Assembly (NCBI GenBank): GCA_934402515.1
Contig: CAKRTZ010000009.1
Coordinates: 1-54,168, forward strand
DNA: 54,168 nt
Reading direction: 5' to 3'
From: an uncultured Lachnospiraceae bacterium
GTDB taxonomy: Bacteria; Bacillota; Clostridia; Lachnospirales; Lachnospiraceae
Shown: positions 1 through 9,076 of the stretch, in pieces
How the letters are laid out: every line of letters begins with the position of its first letter
Position numbering within the stretch: position 1 is the stretch's first letter
Translations under genes and position numbers: made by a program
Notes under the pieces: generated by a model
What the model was told of the DNA's origin: nothing
The model's input: only the letters and a program-made list of their open reading frames with translations
Database searches by the model: none

Positions 1-1737
1 GGTTCGGAGGGTATTGCAGTAGGCATGACCACATCCACACCTCCCCACAATCTGGCCGAGGTGATCGATGCCACCAAGGCGTACATGAAGGACAATGAAA
101 TCTCCACCAGAGAGTTGATGAAATACATCAAGGGGCCGGACTTCCCCACCGGAGGAATTGTCACCAACCAGAAAGAACTTCTGGACATTTATGAGACCGG
201 AGTAGGTAAAATTAAGATCCGGGGCAAGGTGGAAGTGGAGAAAGCAAAGGGAGGAAAGATCAATGTGGTGATCACGGAGATTCCCTATCCCATGATCGGA
301 GCCAATATCTCCAAATTTCTGCAGGATGTGGCGGCCCTTGCGGAGTCCAAAAAGACACAGGATATTGTGGACATCACCAATCAGTCTTCCAAAGAGGGAA
401 TCCGTATCGTCATTGAACTGCGTAAAGATGCAGATGTGGACAATTTTATCAATATGCTCTACAAAAAGACCCGTCTGGAGGATACTTTCGGCGTCAACAT
501 GCTTGCCATTGCCGGGGGACGTCCCGAAACCATGGGACTGAAGCAGATTCTGAAAGCCTGTGTGGACTTTCAGTTTGAAGTCAACACCAGGAAATATACC
601 AACCTTCTGAAAAAGGAGCAGGAAAAGAAAGAGATTCAGGAGGGCTTAATCAAGGCATGTAATGTCATTGATCTGATCATTGAGATTCTCCGTGGCTCCC
701 GTGACCGGAATATGGCAAAGGCCTGTCTGGTGGAGGGTAAGATTGATGGGATTAAGTTTAAAACCAGAGAATCCAGGATTATGGCAACTCAGCTGCAGTT
801 TACCGAAGCCCAGGCGAATGCGATTCTGGAAATGCGTTTATATAAATTGATCGGACTGGAACTGGATGCCCTGATCAGGGAGCATGAGGATACCATGGCG
901 AATATCTTCCGATACGAAGATATTCTGGAACGCCGGGATTCCATGGCGCAGGTTATTATCAACGAACTGGATGCCATCAAGAAGGAATATGGCAGAAAAC
1001 GCCGCACAGTCATTGACGATGTGGAGGAGGCTGTCTTTGTGGAGAAACAGGTGGAGGAGATGGAAATCATGTTCCTCATGGATCGTTTCGGCTATGCAAA
1101 GACGGTGGACATGACCACCTATGAGCGCAATAAGGAAGCGGCAGACTCGGAAAACAAATATGTGGTAAAATGTAAAAATACCGGTAAAATTTGTCTCTTT
1201 ACAGATAGCGGACAGTTGTATACCGTTAAAGCAATGGACATTCCTTTTGGCAAATTCCGGGACAAGGGAATTCCCATCGATAACGTGAGCAATTACCACT
1301 CCGACAGGGAGCAGATCCTGCTGGTTACCAGTCAGACGGAATTGAACTTATACCGGTTGATTTTTATGACGAAGCAGGCAAAGACCAAAATTGTCTCTGG
1401 TGGAGAGTTTGATGTAGCGAAACGCACGGTGGCCTCCACCAAACTGATGGAAGGAGATACCCTGTTAAGTGTTGCCGTTTTAAAGGAACAAAAACAGTTG
1501 GTTTTACAGTCTCACGACGGATTTTTCCTGCGCTTCGCACTGGATGAAATACCGGAACAGAAAAAAGGTGCAGTAGGTGTCCGGGCCATGAAGCTGGGGG
1601 AAGAGGATTATCTGGAGGCTGTCTACTATAGTGAACCTACAGTGGAGACTCTGATTCCCTATAAAGATAAAGAAATGGAAATCACCAGGGTAAAACTCGG
1701 CAAACGGGATTCTAAAGGTGTGAAAATCCGTTTGTAG
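1..1737 (+). CDS. Type IIA DNA topoisomerase subunit A (ParC/GyrA family), 3' part
   Basis: The gene is open from base 1 in frame 1, so the 5' end, with the winged helix and active-site tyrosine, lies outside the window. The first visible residues (GSEGIAVGMTTSTPPHNL) match the conserved GxxGIAVGM..N/TPPHNL segment of the breakage-reunion domain. A coiled-coil region follows (about residues 190-345 of the visible part), then a C-terminal beta-pinwheel-like domain (about 370-570). I see no canonical GyrA box (QRRGGKG); the nearest motif is EQKKGAVGV. That favours a ParC-like decatenase or a second, divergent subunit A over housekeeping GyrA. The family passes one DNA duplex through another with an ATPase partner subunit (GyrB/ParE type), which is not in the window. 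rsmD follows after 79 bases. Family is certain; the ParC versus GyrA assignment is not. Confidence 0.9.
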   Translation, partial: GSEGIAVGMTTSTPPHNLAEVIDATKAYMKDNEISTRELMKYIKGPDFPTGGIVTNQKELLDIYETGVGKIKIRGKVEVEKAKGGKINVVITEIPYPMIGANISKFLQDVAALAESKKTQDIVDITNQSSKEGIRIVIELRKDADVDNFINMLYKKTRLEDTFGVNMLAIAGGRPETMGLKQILKACVDFQFEVNTRKYTNLLKKEQEKKEIQEGLIKACNVIDLIIEILRGSRDRNMAKACLVEGKIDGIKFKTRESRIMATQLQFTEAQANAILEMRLYKLIGLELDALIREHEDTMANIFRYEDILERRDSMAQVIINELDAIKKEYGRKRRTVIDDVEEAVFVEKQVEEMEIMFLMDRFGYAKTVDMTTYERNKEAADSENKYVVKCKNTGKICLFTDSGQLYTVKAMDIPFGKFRDKGIPIDNVSNYHSDREQILLVTSQTELNLYRLIFMTKQAKTKIVSGGEFDVAKRTVASTKLMEGDTLLSVAVLKEQKQLVLQSHDGFFLRFALDEIPEQKKGAVGVRAMKLGEEDYLEAVYYSEPTVETLIPYKDKEMEITRVKLGKRDSKGVKIRL

Positions 1738-1816
1738 ATCGAAACAAAAAGTTTAATGACAATGGGAACAGTGCGTAAAGAAACTGTATAGCCCGTTGGA
1801 AAACAGGAGGTACGCT

Positions 1817-2368
1817 ATGCGTGTAATCGCAGGAACAGCCAGAAGTCTTCCTTTGAAGACCCCCACAGGGATGGATACCCGTCCCACCACGGATCGGATC
1901 AAAGAGACTTTGTTTAACGTAATACAGAACGAAGTGCCGGGAGCGGCATTTATTGATATATTCAGCGGAAGCGGCGGAATCGGCATTGAGGCGTTGAGCC
2001 GGGGAGCCAGAAAGTGTTATTTTCTGGAAAACGATAAAGAAGCTTTAAGCTGTATCAGGGATAACCTGAAATTTACAAAATTTGAGGATCGGGCAGTGAT
2101 TCTGAGCCAGGATGCGTTTCTTTCCCTGAATAATATTTTCGAGAAAGAAATTGATGTGATCTTCATGGATCCTCCTTATCGCCAGGAACTGGAGAAACAG
2201 GCACTGCAGATTTTAAAGTCCATGAAGTATGTGACACCGGATACGCTGATCATTGTGGAAGCTTCCAAAGAGACTGACTTTGCATATCTGGACGAGATGG
2301 GGTATGATCTCTTAAAGGAAAAGATCTATAAAACCAATAAGCACCTGTTTATCAGGAAGAAAGCGTAA
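1817..2368 (+). CDS. rsmD: 16S rRNA (guanine966-N2)-methyltransferase RsmD
   Basis: 183-residue SAM-dependent methyltransferase. Motif I appears as DIFSGSGGIGIEALSRGA and the N6/N2 methylase signature as MDPPY. The N-terminus MRVIAGTARS is the usual RsmD start. The ATG at 1817 is chosen over the in-frame ATG at 1796 because AGGAGG at 1805-1810 lies six bases before it. The enzyme is known to methylate G966 of 16S rRNA in the small-subunit head. coaD starts four bases after the stop, with its ribosome site inside the rsmD end, so the two are probably translationally coupled. The rsmD-coaD pair is conserved in Firmicutes. Confidence 0.95.
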   Translation: MRVIAGTARSLPLKTPTGMDTRPTTDRIKETLFNVIQNEVPGAAFIDIFSGSGGIGIEALSRGARKCYFLENDKEALSCIRDNLKFTKFEDRAVILSQDAFLSLNNIFEKEIDVIFMDPPYRQELEKQALQILKSMKYVTPDTLIIVEASKETDFAYLDEMGYDLLKEKIYKTNKHLFIRKKA

Positions 2369-2372
2369 AAAT

Positions 2373-2864
2373 ATGAAGAGAGCGATTTATCCGGGAAGTT
2401 TTGATCCGGTAACCTTTGGGCATCTTGATGTGATTCACCGTGCCTCGCAGATGTTTGACGAATTAACGGTCAGTGTGTTGAATAATACCACAAAGACGCC
2501 ATTGTTTTCTGTGGATGAACGTGTTAAGATATTACAAATGGCAACAAAGGATCTGCCGAATGTAAAGATTGATTCATTCAGCGGTCTTTTGATTGATTAC
2601 GCAAGGGAAAAGGATGTACATGTATCGGTGCGGGGGCTGCGTGCAATTACAGATTTTGAGTACGAGTTACAGATTGCACAGACCAATAAGCTGTTATCCC
2701 ACGGCGAACTGGATACGATTTTTTTAACCACCAGTCTGGAGTATGCCTACTTAAGTTCCTCCAGTGTGAAGGAGATTGCAAGCTTTGGTGGGGATATCAG
2801 TATGTGCGTACCTGATTTCGTGGCGGCTCTTGTCTATGAGAAATATGGGCATAAAGGAAATTAA
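2373..2864 (+). CDS. coaD: Phosphopantetheine adenylyltransferase CoaD
   Basis: 163 residues, the usual family length. It begins MKRAIYPGSFDPVTFGHLD, which contains the nucleotidyltransferase (T/H)xGH motif as TFGH. The distal YLSSSSVKEIASFGGDIS segment matches the family's ISSTxVRE-like motif. CoaD transfers AMP from ATP to 4'-phosphopantetheine to give dephospho-CoA, the fourth step of CoA synthesis. It follows rsmD by four bases in what looks like one transcription unit. Confidence 0.96.
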   Translation: MKRAIYPGSFDPVTFGHLDVIHRASQMFDELTVSVLNNTTKTPLFSVDERVKILQMATKDLPNVKIDSFSGLLIDYAREKDVHVSVRGLRAITDFEYELQIAQTNKLLSHGELDTIFLTTSLEYAYLSSSSVKEIASFGGDISMCVPDFVAALVYEKYGHKGN

Positions 2865-2886
2865 TTTAGGGAGATTAAGGTAGAAC

Positions 2887-3492
2887 ATGAGCAGTAAAAT
2901 TGAACAACTGATTGATGAAATTGAGGAATATATTGACACCTGTAAATATCAGCCTCTTTCCAAGACCAATATTGTTGTCAATAAAGAAGAGATCGATGAA
3001 CTGTTGCGGGAACTCCGGATGAAAACTCCGGATGAGATCAAACGGTATCAGAAGATTATCAGCAATAAAGAAGCCATTTTAAACGATGCCAAGCAGAAAG
3101 CAGAAGCATTGATCAATGAGGCAACGGTTCATACCAATGAACTGATCAATGAGCACGAGATCATGCAGCAGGCCTATGCCCAGGCCAATGAGGTCGTTAC
3201 TCTGGCATCCAAACAGGCTCAGGAAATTCTGGACAATGCCACAATCGAGGCCAATAATGTGCGCAGTGCGGCAATGCAGTATATGGACGATATGCTGGCA
3301 AATCTGGAGGGAATTATTACCCAGTCCATGGAGACAGCATCCGGTCATTATCAGGGATTGCTTTCTTCCCTCGGTAAGTATAACGAGATCATTAAGTCCA
3401 ATCGAAACGAACTGCATCCGGTGGAAGACGATGATCTTGAAAATGTAGTACTCAGTGATGACAAAGAGAGCGATAAGCTGGATTTAATGTAA
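2887..3492 (+). CDS. Coiled-coil protein of unknown function
   Basis: 201 residues, soluble, with no signal peptide or membrane segment. Residues about 50-150 are rich in Ala, Glu, Gln and Lys with heptad-like spacing, for example AILNDAKQKAEALINEA and LASKQAQEILDNA, which predicts a long coiled coil. The C-terminus is acidic (VEDDDLENVV). Proteins of this kind beside coaD in clostridia are often labelled 'ATPase' or V-ATPase subunit H-like, but I see no Walker motif, so that name is not supported. A DivIVA/GpsB-like scaffold role is possible but speculative. It is the last gene before an intrinsic terminator and probably belongs to the rsmD-coaD unit. Confidence 0.85.
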   Translation: MSSKIEQLIDEIEEYIDTCKYQPLSKTNIVVNKEEIDELLRELRMKTPDEIKRYQKIISNKEAILNDAKQKAEALINEATVHTNELINEHEIMQQAYAQANEVVTLASKQAQEILDNATIEANNVRSAAMQYMDDMLANLEGIITQSMETASGHYQGLLSSLGKYNEIIKSNRNELHPVEDDDLENVVLSDDKESDKLDLM

Positions 3493-3497
3493 GACAA

Positions 3498-3530
3498 AAG
3501 GTGCAGGTTTTATTCTGCACCTTAATTTTT
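3498..3530 (+). terminator. Intrinsic terminator after the coiled-coil gene
   Basis: A perfect 9-bp stem (AAGGTGCAG / CTGCACCTT, arms 3498-3506 and 3515-3523) with an 8-base loop is followed by AATTTTT. It lies 5 bases past the stop of the coiled-coil gene and separates it from the amidase gene. Confidence 0.9.
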
Positions 3531-3547
3531 ATGTAATTGGAGGCAGT

Positions 3548-4840
3548 ATGCAGAAAATAATAAAACGTCTGTTTCTAAGCGTGTTTATGGTAGGAATGAT
3601 GTTTGCTTCAAATAAACTGGATGTACATGCAGAAGATGTGGTAGTTGTGATTGATCCCGGACACGGGGGAGAAAATCTGGGCGGTCAGTGGGCAGGCCAT
3701 GATGAGAAGGATCTGACTATGGTGACAGCGCAGGCTATGAAGGATTATCTGGAGTTGTTTGACGGAATTACTGTCTATATGACCAGAGAGGATGACAGAG
3801 AGCTTTCGTTGCAGGAACGAGCAGATTTTGCGGGAGAAAAGGACGCAGATTTCCTGTTCTGTATCCACTACAATATGTCAGAGGAGCATACTCTTTTTGG
3901 TGCAGAGGTTTGGGTTTCCGCCTTTGGTGAGATGTTCCGGAAAGGTTACACTTTTGCAGATGTGCAGATGAAGGAATTTGACAAAATGGGGCTGTATTCC
4001 AGAGGAATCAAGACCCGGCTTAACGATAAGGGGACTGACTATTACGGAATCCTCAGGAACTGTACTGCACTGAATATTCCTGCAGTAATTATTGAGCATT
4101 GCCATCTGGATCAGTCCAACGATACCGCTTTCTGGAATTCTGAGGAAAAGCTGCAACGCTTTGGAGTGGCGGATGCCACCGCTGTAGCGAAGTATTTCCG
4201 GTTGAAATCCGAGACATTAGGGTTGGATTACTCCGATTATGAGAATATCCAGGTGACCGTACCAGCGGATGTGGTTCGTCCTGACACCGTTCCGCCGGAG
4301 TACTGCACCATGACCCTTGACAGCGTGGACTACAAAACCGGAGAGGTGAAAGTTTACGTGGAAGCTGCTGATGCCGACACCGTGATCCATTATGTGGATT
4401 TCAGCCTGGATGGAGGTGCCACCTGGCAGGATTTACAGGCCTTTGACGGCACGAAAAGGACTTTTACCCTACAGGTCAGGATGGGATCCACACCTACGCT
4501 GGTGGCCAGAGCCTACGATCTCTATGATCTGAAAACAGAAAGTGAACCTTTGCGGCTGAATACTTTTACCATCACACCTACGCCGGTGGATCCGGAGGAG
4601 GAGATTCGCATGGAAGAAAGCAAGGAAGCGGCAGTGGAGGAGGCCACTCCGGATACACCGAAAGATGTGGTGGAATATACGGTTCAACAGGGAAGCCATA
4701 CTGTTGATCTGGTTATGTATGGATTGATCGGTGTGCTGGTGGCACTCTTAGTTTTGCTCTGTGGATTTTTAATCTCTATTTTTCTTACCAACAGAAAGAT
4801 GAGACGGCGCAAAAAATCACACACAAAAGTGTCATTTTAA
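3548..4840 (+). CDS. Exported N-acetylmuramoyl-L-alanine amidase (Amidase_3) with C-terminal membrane anchor
   Basis: 430 residues. The N-terminal signal peptide has a KRLF basic end, then a hydrophobic core to about residue 25. The Amidase_3 domain follows (about 30-220), with VVIDPGHGGENLG carrying the first zinc His and FCIHYN the second. Residues about 245-335 look like a beta-sandwich domain (VDYKTGEVKVYVEA...), then comes a Glu/Thr/Pro-rich linker. A hydrophobic helix (about 388-412) and a basic tail (RKMRRRKK) end the protein, so it is probably anchored with its catalytic domain outside. The family cleaves the amide bond between MurNAc and L-Ala in peptidoglycan. GGAG at about 3539 supports the start. 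The last 56 bases overlap the convergent YlbJ-like gene. Confidence 0.92.
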   Translation: MQKIIKRLFLSVFMVGMMFASNKLDVHAEDVVVVIDPGHGGENLGGQWAGHDEKDLTMVTAQAMKDYLELFDGITVYMTREDDRELSLQERADFAGEKDADFLFCIHYNMSEEHTLFGAEVWVSAFGEMFRKGYTFADVQMKEFDKMGLYSRGIKTRLNDKGTDYYGILRNCTALNIPAVIIEHCHLDQSNDTAFWNSEEKLQRFGVADATAVAKYFRLKSETLGLDYSDYENIQVTVPADVVRPDTVPPEYCTMTLDSVDYKTGEVKVYVEAADADTVIHYVDFSLDGGATWQDLQAFDGTKRTFTLQVRMGSTPTLVARAYDLYDLKTESEPLRLNTFTITPTPVDPEEEIRMEESKEAAVEEATPDTPKDVVEYTVQQGSHTVDLVMYGLIGVLVALLVLLCGFLISIFLTNRKMRRRKKSHTKVSF

Positions 4841-5777
4841 TCCGTGCCTTCAGATAGGAACCAAGCGACAGGGAAGTTCCCCGGATCATGCTTTTGGTTT
4901 GAAACAGACAGGAGAGTCCGCCAAACTGCAAGGCACCCATACAAAAAACTACCAGGATGGCGGGTGGAAGGGTTATAGCTGCCTTTCCATCCTGTAGAAG
5001 GCCGGACAGAAAAGAAAGCCCTCCTGTAATTTCCAACAGAAGATAGAAAAGAGACTTCAGATAGAGAAAGCTCCGGGTGTGCTGTAACGCTTGGGGAAAA
5101 CATTCCAGTGCTACCAGAAAAACAGGAAAAAACATCATGTATCCGGCAAGCCGGCTGATGGCAATGAGATTTCCCGTTACGATGGCATCGAAATTCGATT
5201 CGGTTACTGCAGGAAAACCAGTGGTGCTTTCTGCTGCCGATAAAGCACAGGAGGGTTTGGATGACAGGCTTTGATTGAGAAGGAATACTTCTTTTATGCC
5301 AAAGCAAAGAGGAATTCCATACATTCCCATCAGTGCTGCAGGGAGCGGAAATGCCGGGCAGATCCGGTGCAGGATGGGATAGGCGAAGCTGATAAAATAA
5401 ACGGGACCGATTTGGTTACAGAAGTTTAAAAGAGTTTGCGCCATGGAAAGAGAAAGCTGCCCACGATGTTGAAGGTCTGCAACTGTTTTTGCTCCCATGG
5501 GAAAACCACAGAGAAATCCTGTCAGGATGGAGTACAAACCGGCGTCCGGCAGCCGGTACAGAATTTTCAGAATAGGACGGAACAACGTTAAAAAGACGGG
5601 AATCAGATCAAAACAGATCAGAAGCTGACTCATCATCATAAATGGAAAAAGGGCGGGAATCATTCGTTCCCACCAGAGCGTGAGCCCTGTTAAGGTGTAA
5701 GTCAGGGCTTCCGATGGAAAAAGAAGCAGCATTGTCATACAGAGAAGCAGGGAAGAGGCTGCCAGAATTCGTTTCAA
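4785..5777 (-). CDS. YlbJ-like sporulation/nucleoside-recognition membrane protein
   Basis: 330 residues if it starts at the TTG at 5777. AGGAGA at 5790-5785 lies about 8 bases upstream of that codon, which makes the further-upstream TTG at 5795 less likely. The protein is polytopic, with about eight hydrophobic helices. The region with LCGFPMGAKTVADL and NFCNQIGPVYFISFA matches the repeated Gate/nucleoside-recognition motif of YlbJ-type proteins, which are linked to endospore formation in Firmicutes. Molecular function is unknown. The 3' end overlaps the convergent amidase gene; its promoter must lie in the short divergent gap before rsuA. Confidence 0.82.
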   Translation of the reverse strand: MKRILAASSLLLCMTMLLLFPSEALTYTLTGLTLWWERMIPALFPFMMMSQLLICFDLIPVFLTLFRPILKILYRLPDAGLYSILTGFLCGFPMGAKTVADLQHRGQLSLSMAQTLLNFCNQIGPVYFISFAYPILHRICPAFPLPAALMGMYGIPLCFGIKEVFLLNQSLSSKPSCALSAAESTTGFPAVTESNFDAIVTGNLIAISRLAGYMMFFPVFLVALECFPQALQHTRSFLYLKSLFYLLLEITGGLSFLSGLLQDGKAAITLPPAILVVFCMGALQFGGLSCLFQTKSMIRGTSLSLGSYLKARIKMTLLCVIFCAVSSFCW

Positions 5778-5848
5778 AATAAAATCTCCTATCAAGCTTC
5801 TTATTAGGAATATATGGAGTTATAAAATATTTAGAAGGATTTTCATGA

Positions 5849-6565
5849 ATGATTCGTTTAGATAAATATATGTGTGATTTGGGAATCGGCTCCCGAAGTG
5901 AAGTGAAAAACTGGATTCGCAAAGGAATGGTTATAGTGAATGGTGAAGTAGCCGGGAAGCCGGAGCAGAAGCTGGATGAACAGACGGCAGTACTTACCTT
6001 TCAGGGACAGGAATATTCCTATGTACGCCATGTCTATTACATGATGAACAAACCGGCGGGAGTGATCACAGCCACTTCTGATGCCAGAGAGCGCACAGTT
6101 CTGGATCTGCTGAGGGAGGAACTGACTGCACAGGATATCCCCCTTCGTCCCGGAATTTCCCCTGTAGGCCGTCTGGATAAGGATACGGAGGGACTTCTTT
6201 TACTTACCAATGACGGGGCATTATCCCATCATTTGCTTTCCCCCAGACATCATGTAGCCAAAACCTATGAAGTACATTGTGCAAAACCGATTTTAAGGGA
6301 AGCAGTGGCAAAGTTAAAAGCAGGAGTGGATATCGGAGAAGAATCCCCCACCTTACCGGCTGAAGTGACGGCGTTGACTGATTCAGTCATTTTACTGACC
6401 ATTTATGAAGGCAGGTTTCATCAGGTAAAACGGATGATGCAGGCAGTGGATAACGAGGTCGTCTATCTGAAACGACTGCAAATGGGAACCCTTTGTCTGG
6501 ATGAAAGCTTGAAAAAAGGAGGCATTCGGCCTCTGACGATGGAGGAATTACATGATCTCCAATGA
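5849..6565 (+). CDS. rsuA: RsuA-family 16S rRNA pseudouridine synthase
   Basis: 238 residues. An N-terminal S4 RNA-binding domain (RLDKYMCDLGIGSRSEVKNW) is followed by the synthase core. The catalytic motif GRLDKDTEGLLLLTNDG contains the active-site Asp. The family isomerises uridine in rRNA (U516 of 16S in E. coli RsuA); the exact target here is inferred. AAGGA at about 5834 precedes the ATG. The radical SAM gene starts inside its last 14 bases, so the two are translationally coupled. It is the first gene of a packed five-gene plus-strand unit that ends at recU. Confidence 0.9.
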   Translation: MIRLDKYMCDLGIGSRSEVKNWIRKGMVIVNGEVAGKPEQKLDEQTAVLTFQGQEYSYVRHVYYMMNKPAGVITATSDARERTVLDLLREELTAQDIPLRPGISPVGRLDKDTEGLLLLTNDGALSHHLLSPRHHVAKTYEVHCAKPILREAVAKLKAGVDIGEESPTLPAEVTALTDSVILLTIYEGRFHQVKRMMQAVDNEVVYLKRLQMGTLCLDESLKKGGIRPLTMEELHDLQ

Positions 6566-8510
6566 TTTTTTACCGATCTCCAAAGAAGATATGAAACGCC
6601 AGGGCATTGAACAGCTGGATTTTGTCTATGTCATTGCGGATGCCTATGTGGATCATCCATCTTTTGGACATGCCATTATCAGTCGTGTGCTTCAGGCGCA
6701 CGGTTATACTGTAGGAATTATTTCCCAGCCGGATTGGAAAGAGGATACCAGTATTTCAATTTTGGGAGAACCAAGGCTTGCTTTTATTGTCAATGGCGGG
6801 AATATGGATCCTATGGTAAATCATTACACGGTGGCAAAGAAGAGACGGCACAGTGATGCTTATACTCCTGGTGGTGTGATAGGAAAGCGCCCCGATCATG
6901 CAACCATCGTATACGGGAATCTGATCCGTAAGACCTACAAAACCAAGCCGGTGATTATCGGTGGCATTGAGGCATCTTTGCGCCGCCTTGCCCATTATGA
7001 TTACTGGTCGGACCATTTCAAACGTTCCATTCTTCTGGACGCCCAGGCGGATCTGATTTCCTATGGGATGGGAGAGAAATCCATTGTGGAAATTGCAGAT
7101 GGATTAAATGCCGGCATTGAAGTAAAGGATCTGACCTATATTCCAGGAACGGTCTATAAAACCAGGGATCTGTCCAGTCTCTATGAGCCGGTACTCTTAC
7201 CCACCTATGAGGAGATGGAGCAGGATAAGACAAAATATGCGGAAAGTTTCCGAATCCAATATGAAAATACAGACCCTTTCACCGGGAAAAATCTGGTGGA
7301 GGGCTATGATCATGGTATTTATATAGTACAGAATCCTCCATCGGAACCTTTGACGATGCAGGAGATGGATGATATCTATGATTTGCCCTATATGCGAACC
7401 TATCATCCCAGCTATGAGGCGGCGGGCGGGGTTCCTGCCATAGAGGAAATCCGGTTTTCCCTTACCAGCAATCGTGGGTGTTTTGGTGGGTGCAGCTTTT
7501 GTGCTCTGACCTTTCATCAGGGGCGTACGGTACAGGTGCGCAGTCATGAATCCATCATCAAGGAAGCAAAGTTGATGACCCAGGATCCGGCATTTAAGGG
7601 ATACCTGCATGATGTGGGAGGACCCACTGCCAATTTCCGGCATCCCTCCTGCGAAAAACAGCTTCGGGTGGGAGTGTGCAAAAATAAACAGTGTCTTTTC
7701 CCAAAGCCTTGTGCCAACCTTACCGTTGACCATCAGGATTATCTGAAGCTTCTGCGTAGTCTTCGGGCACTTCCCGGAGTGAAGAAGGTGTTTGTCCGTT
7801 CCGGCATCCGTTTTGATTATCTTCTGGCAGATCCGGATGATACTTTTTTTAAGGAATTGATCAAATATCATGTGAGTGGTCAGCTGAGAGTGGCACCGGA
7901 ACATATCTCCGACAGAGTGTTAAAGCTTATGGGTAAGCCGGAGAATCAGGTGTACCGGAAGTTTTTGGAGAAATATGACCGGCTGAACCAGCAGATGCAC
8001 TTAAAGCAGTATGCGGTTCCCTATCTGATGAGCTCCCATCCGGGTTCCACCTTAAAAGAGGCCATTGAACTGGCGGAATATCTCCGGGATTTGGGCTATA
8101 TGCCGGAGCAGGTGCAGGATTTTTATCCTACGCCTTCCACGGTATCCACGGTGATGTATTACACCGGTATTGATCCCCGGACCGGCGAGAAGGTTTTTGT
8201 ATGTTGCAATCCCCATGAGAAGGCCATGCAGCGGGCTTTGATTCAGTATCGGGATCCCCAGAACTACGAGCTGGTAAAAGAGGCACTGCTTAAGGCAGGA
8301 CGGGCAGACTTAATTGGTTTTGGAGAGAAATGTCTCATTCCACCCCGGAAACTGGGTGGGAAACCTGTAGAAAAAGCAAAGCCAAAGCCCAGAACCGATG
8401 CCGGAAATCCGGATAGGAAAAATCAGGACAAAAAACGGCAGGAGTACCGGAAACCCGACGCACGGACCCTCACGAAAGCAAGCAAGAATAGAAAGGCAAA
8501 ACATAAATGA
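6552..8510 (+). CDS. YgiQ-family radical SAM protein
   Basis: 652 residues, close to the 600-700 of YgiQ proteins. The radical SAM cluster is RGCFGGCSFCAL, with ligands Cys310, Cys314 and Cys317. The N-terminus (FVYVIADAYVDHPSFGHAII) is the typical UPF0313 vitamin-B12-fold-like start, and GGIEASLRRLAHYDYWSD and VAPEHISDRVLKLMGKP are further family hallmarks. A basic low-complexity tail (about 600-652) is rich in Lys, Arg and Pro. The substrate of YgiQ proteins is not established. It overlaps rsuA by 14 bases and the next gene by ATGA. Confidence 0.92.
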   Translation: MISNDFLPISKEDMKRQGIEQLDFVYVIADAYVDHPSFGHAIISRVLQAHGYTVGIISQPDWKEDTSISILGEPRLAFIVNGGNMDPMVNHYTVAKKRRHSDAYTPGGVIGKRPDHATIVYGNLIRKTYKTKPVIIGGIEASLRRLAHYDYWSDHFKRSILLDAQADLISYGMGEKSIVEIADGLNAGIEVKDLTYIPGTVYKTRDLSSLYEPVLLPTYEEMEQDKTKYAESFRIQYENTDPFTGKNLVEGYDHGIYIVQNPPSEPLTMQEMDDIYDLPYMRTYHPSYEAAGGVPAIEEIRFSLTSNRGCFGGCSFCALTFHQGRTVQVRSHESIIKEAKLMTQDPAFKGYLHDVGGPTANFRHPSCEKQLRVGVCKNKQCLFPKPCANLTVDHQDYLKLLRSLRALPGVKKVFVRSGIRFDYLLADPDDTFFKELIKYHVSGQLRVAPEHISDRVLKLMGKPENQVYRKFLEKYDRLNQQMHLKQYAVPYLMSSHPGSTLKEAIELAEYLRDLGYMPEQVQDFYPTPSTVSTVMYYTGIDPRTGEKVFVCCNPHEKAMQRALIQYRDPQNYELVKEALLKAGRADLIGFGEKCLIPPRKLGGKPVEKAKPKPRTDAGNPDRKNQDKKRQEYRKPDARTLTKASKNRKAKHK

Positions 8511-9076
8511 GAAAGACAAAACGTGTTACAAAAGGACAATATGGCTACATGGTGTACCAGAAGAAATTCACCATGATTCGCTCCCTCGCTTACTTCGGTA
8601 TTTCCCTGGCGATTTACATTATGGGACGGATTTCTACGGGAACCAATGCAAATCTGCTGTCCGTTGTGGCGGTCTTGGGATGTCTGCCTGCTAGCAAAAG
8701 CATGGTCAATGCCATTATGTTTCTCCGGGCAAAAGAATGCAGCGAGGATTTACACCGGGAAATTGAGCCGGTGATGGGAGAACTGGACGGCGGCTATGAC
8801 TTTTTGCTGACCTCCTATTCGGCTAATTTTGCTCTGAGCCATGTGGTCATCCGGGGAAATAACCTCTGTGGCATCACGGAGGATCCCAAGTGTGATGTGA
8901 CAAAGGCACAGCAGCATCTGGATGATTTGTTTCGCCAGAATTCCTTTAAAGGAATGACTTTTAAAGTTTTTACGGAACCTGGAAAATATACGGAGCGCCT
9001 GCAACAGCTGCAAAAGCTGGAGAAAAGCGGACAGGAAGCTGAAATGTTGCAGCTTGTGGGGAACATTTCTTTATGA
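8507..9076 (+). CDS. Conserved-looking membrane protein of unknown function
   Basis: 189 residues that I do not recognise. The N-terminus is basic (MRKTKRVTKGQYGY). Two closely spaced hydrophobic helices (about 25-41 and 48-72) would form a hairpin anchor, followed by a soluble domain of about 115 residues with no Cys-rich or nucleotide-binding motif. It shares a 4-base ATGA overlap with the radical SAM gene upstream and another with the pseudouridine synthase gene downstream, so it is co-translated with RNA-modification genes. That context hints at a link to RNA or the ribosome, but nothing in the sequence shows it. Confidence 0.85.
   Translation: MRKTKRVTKGQYGYMVYQKKFTMIRSLAYFGISLAIYIMGRISTGTNANLLSVVAVLGCLPASKSMVNAIMFLRAKECSEDLHREIEPVMGELDGGYDFLLTSYSANFALSHVVIRGNNLCGITEDPKCDVTKAQQHLDDLFRQNSFKGMTFKVFTEPGKYTERLQQLQKLEKSGQEAEMLQLVGNISL

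Noticed and set aside
1..1737. Housekeeping GyrA
   Set aside because: No canonical GyrA box is seen in the C-terminal domain; kept only as ParC/GyrA family.
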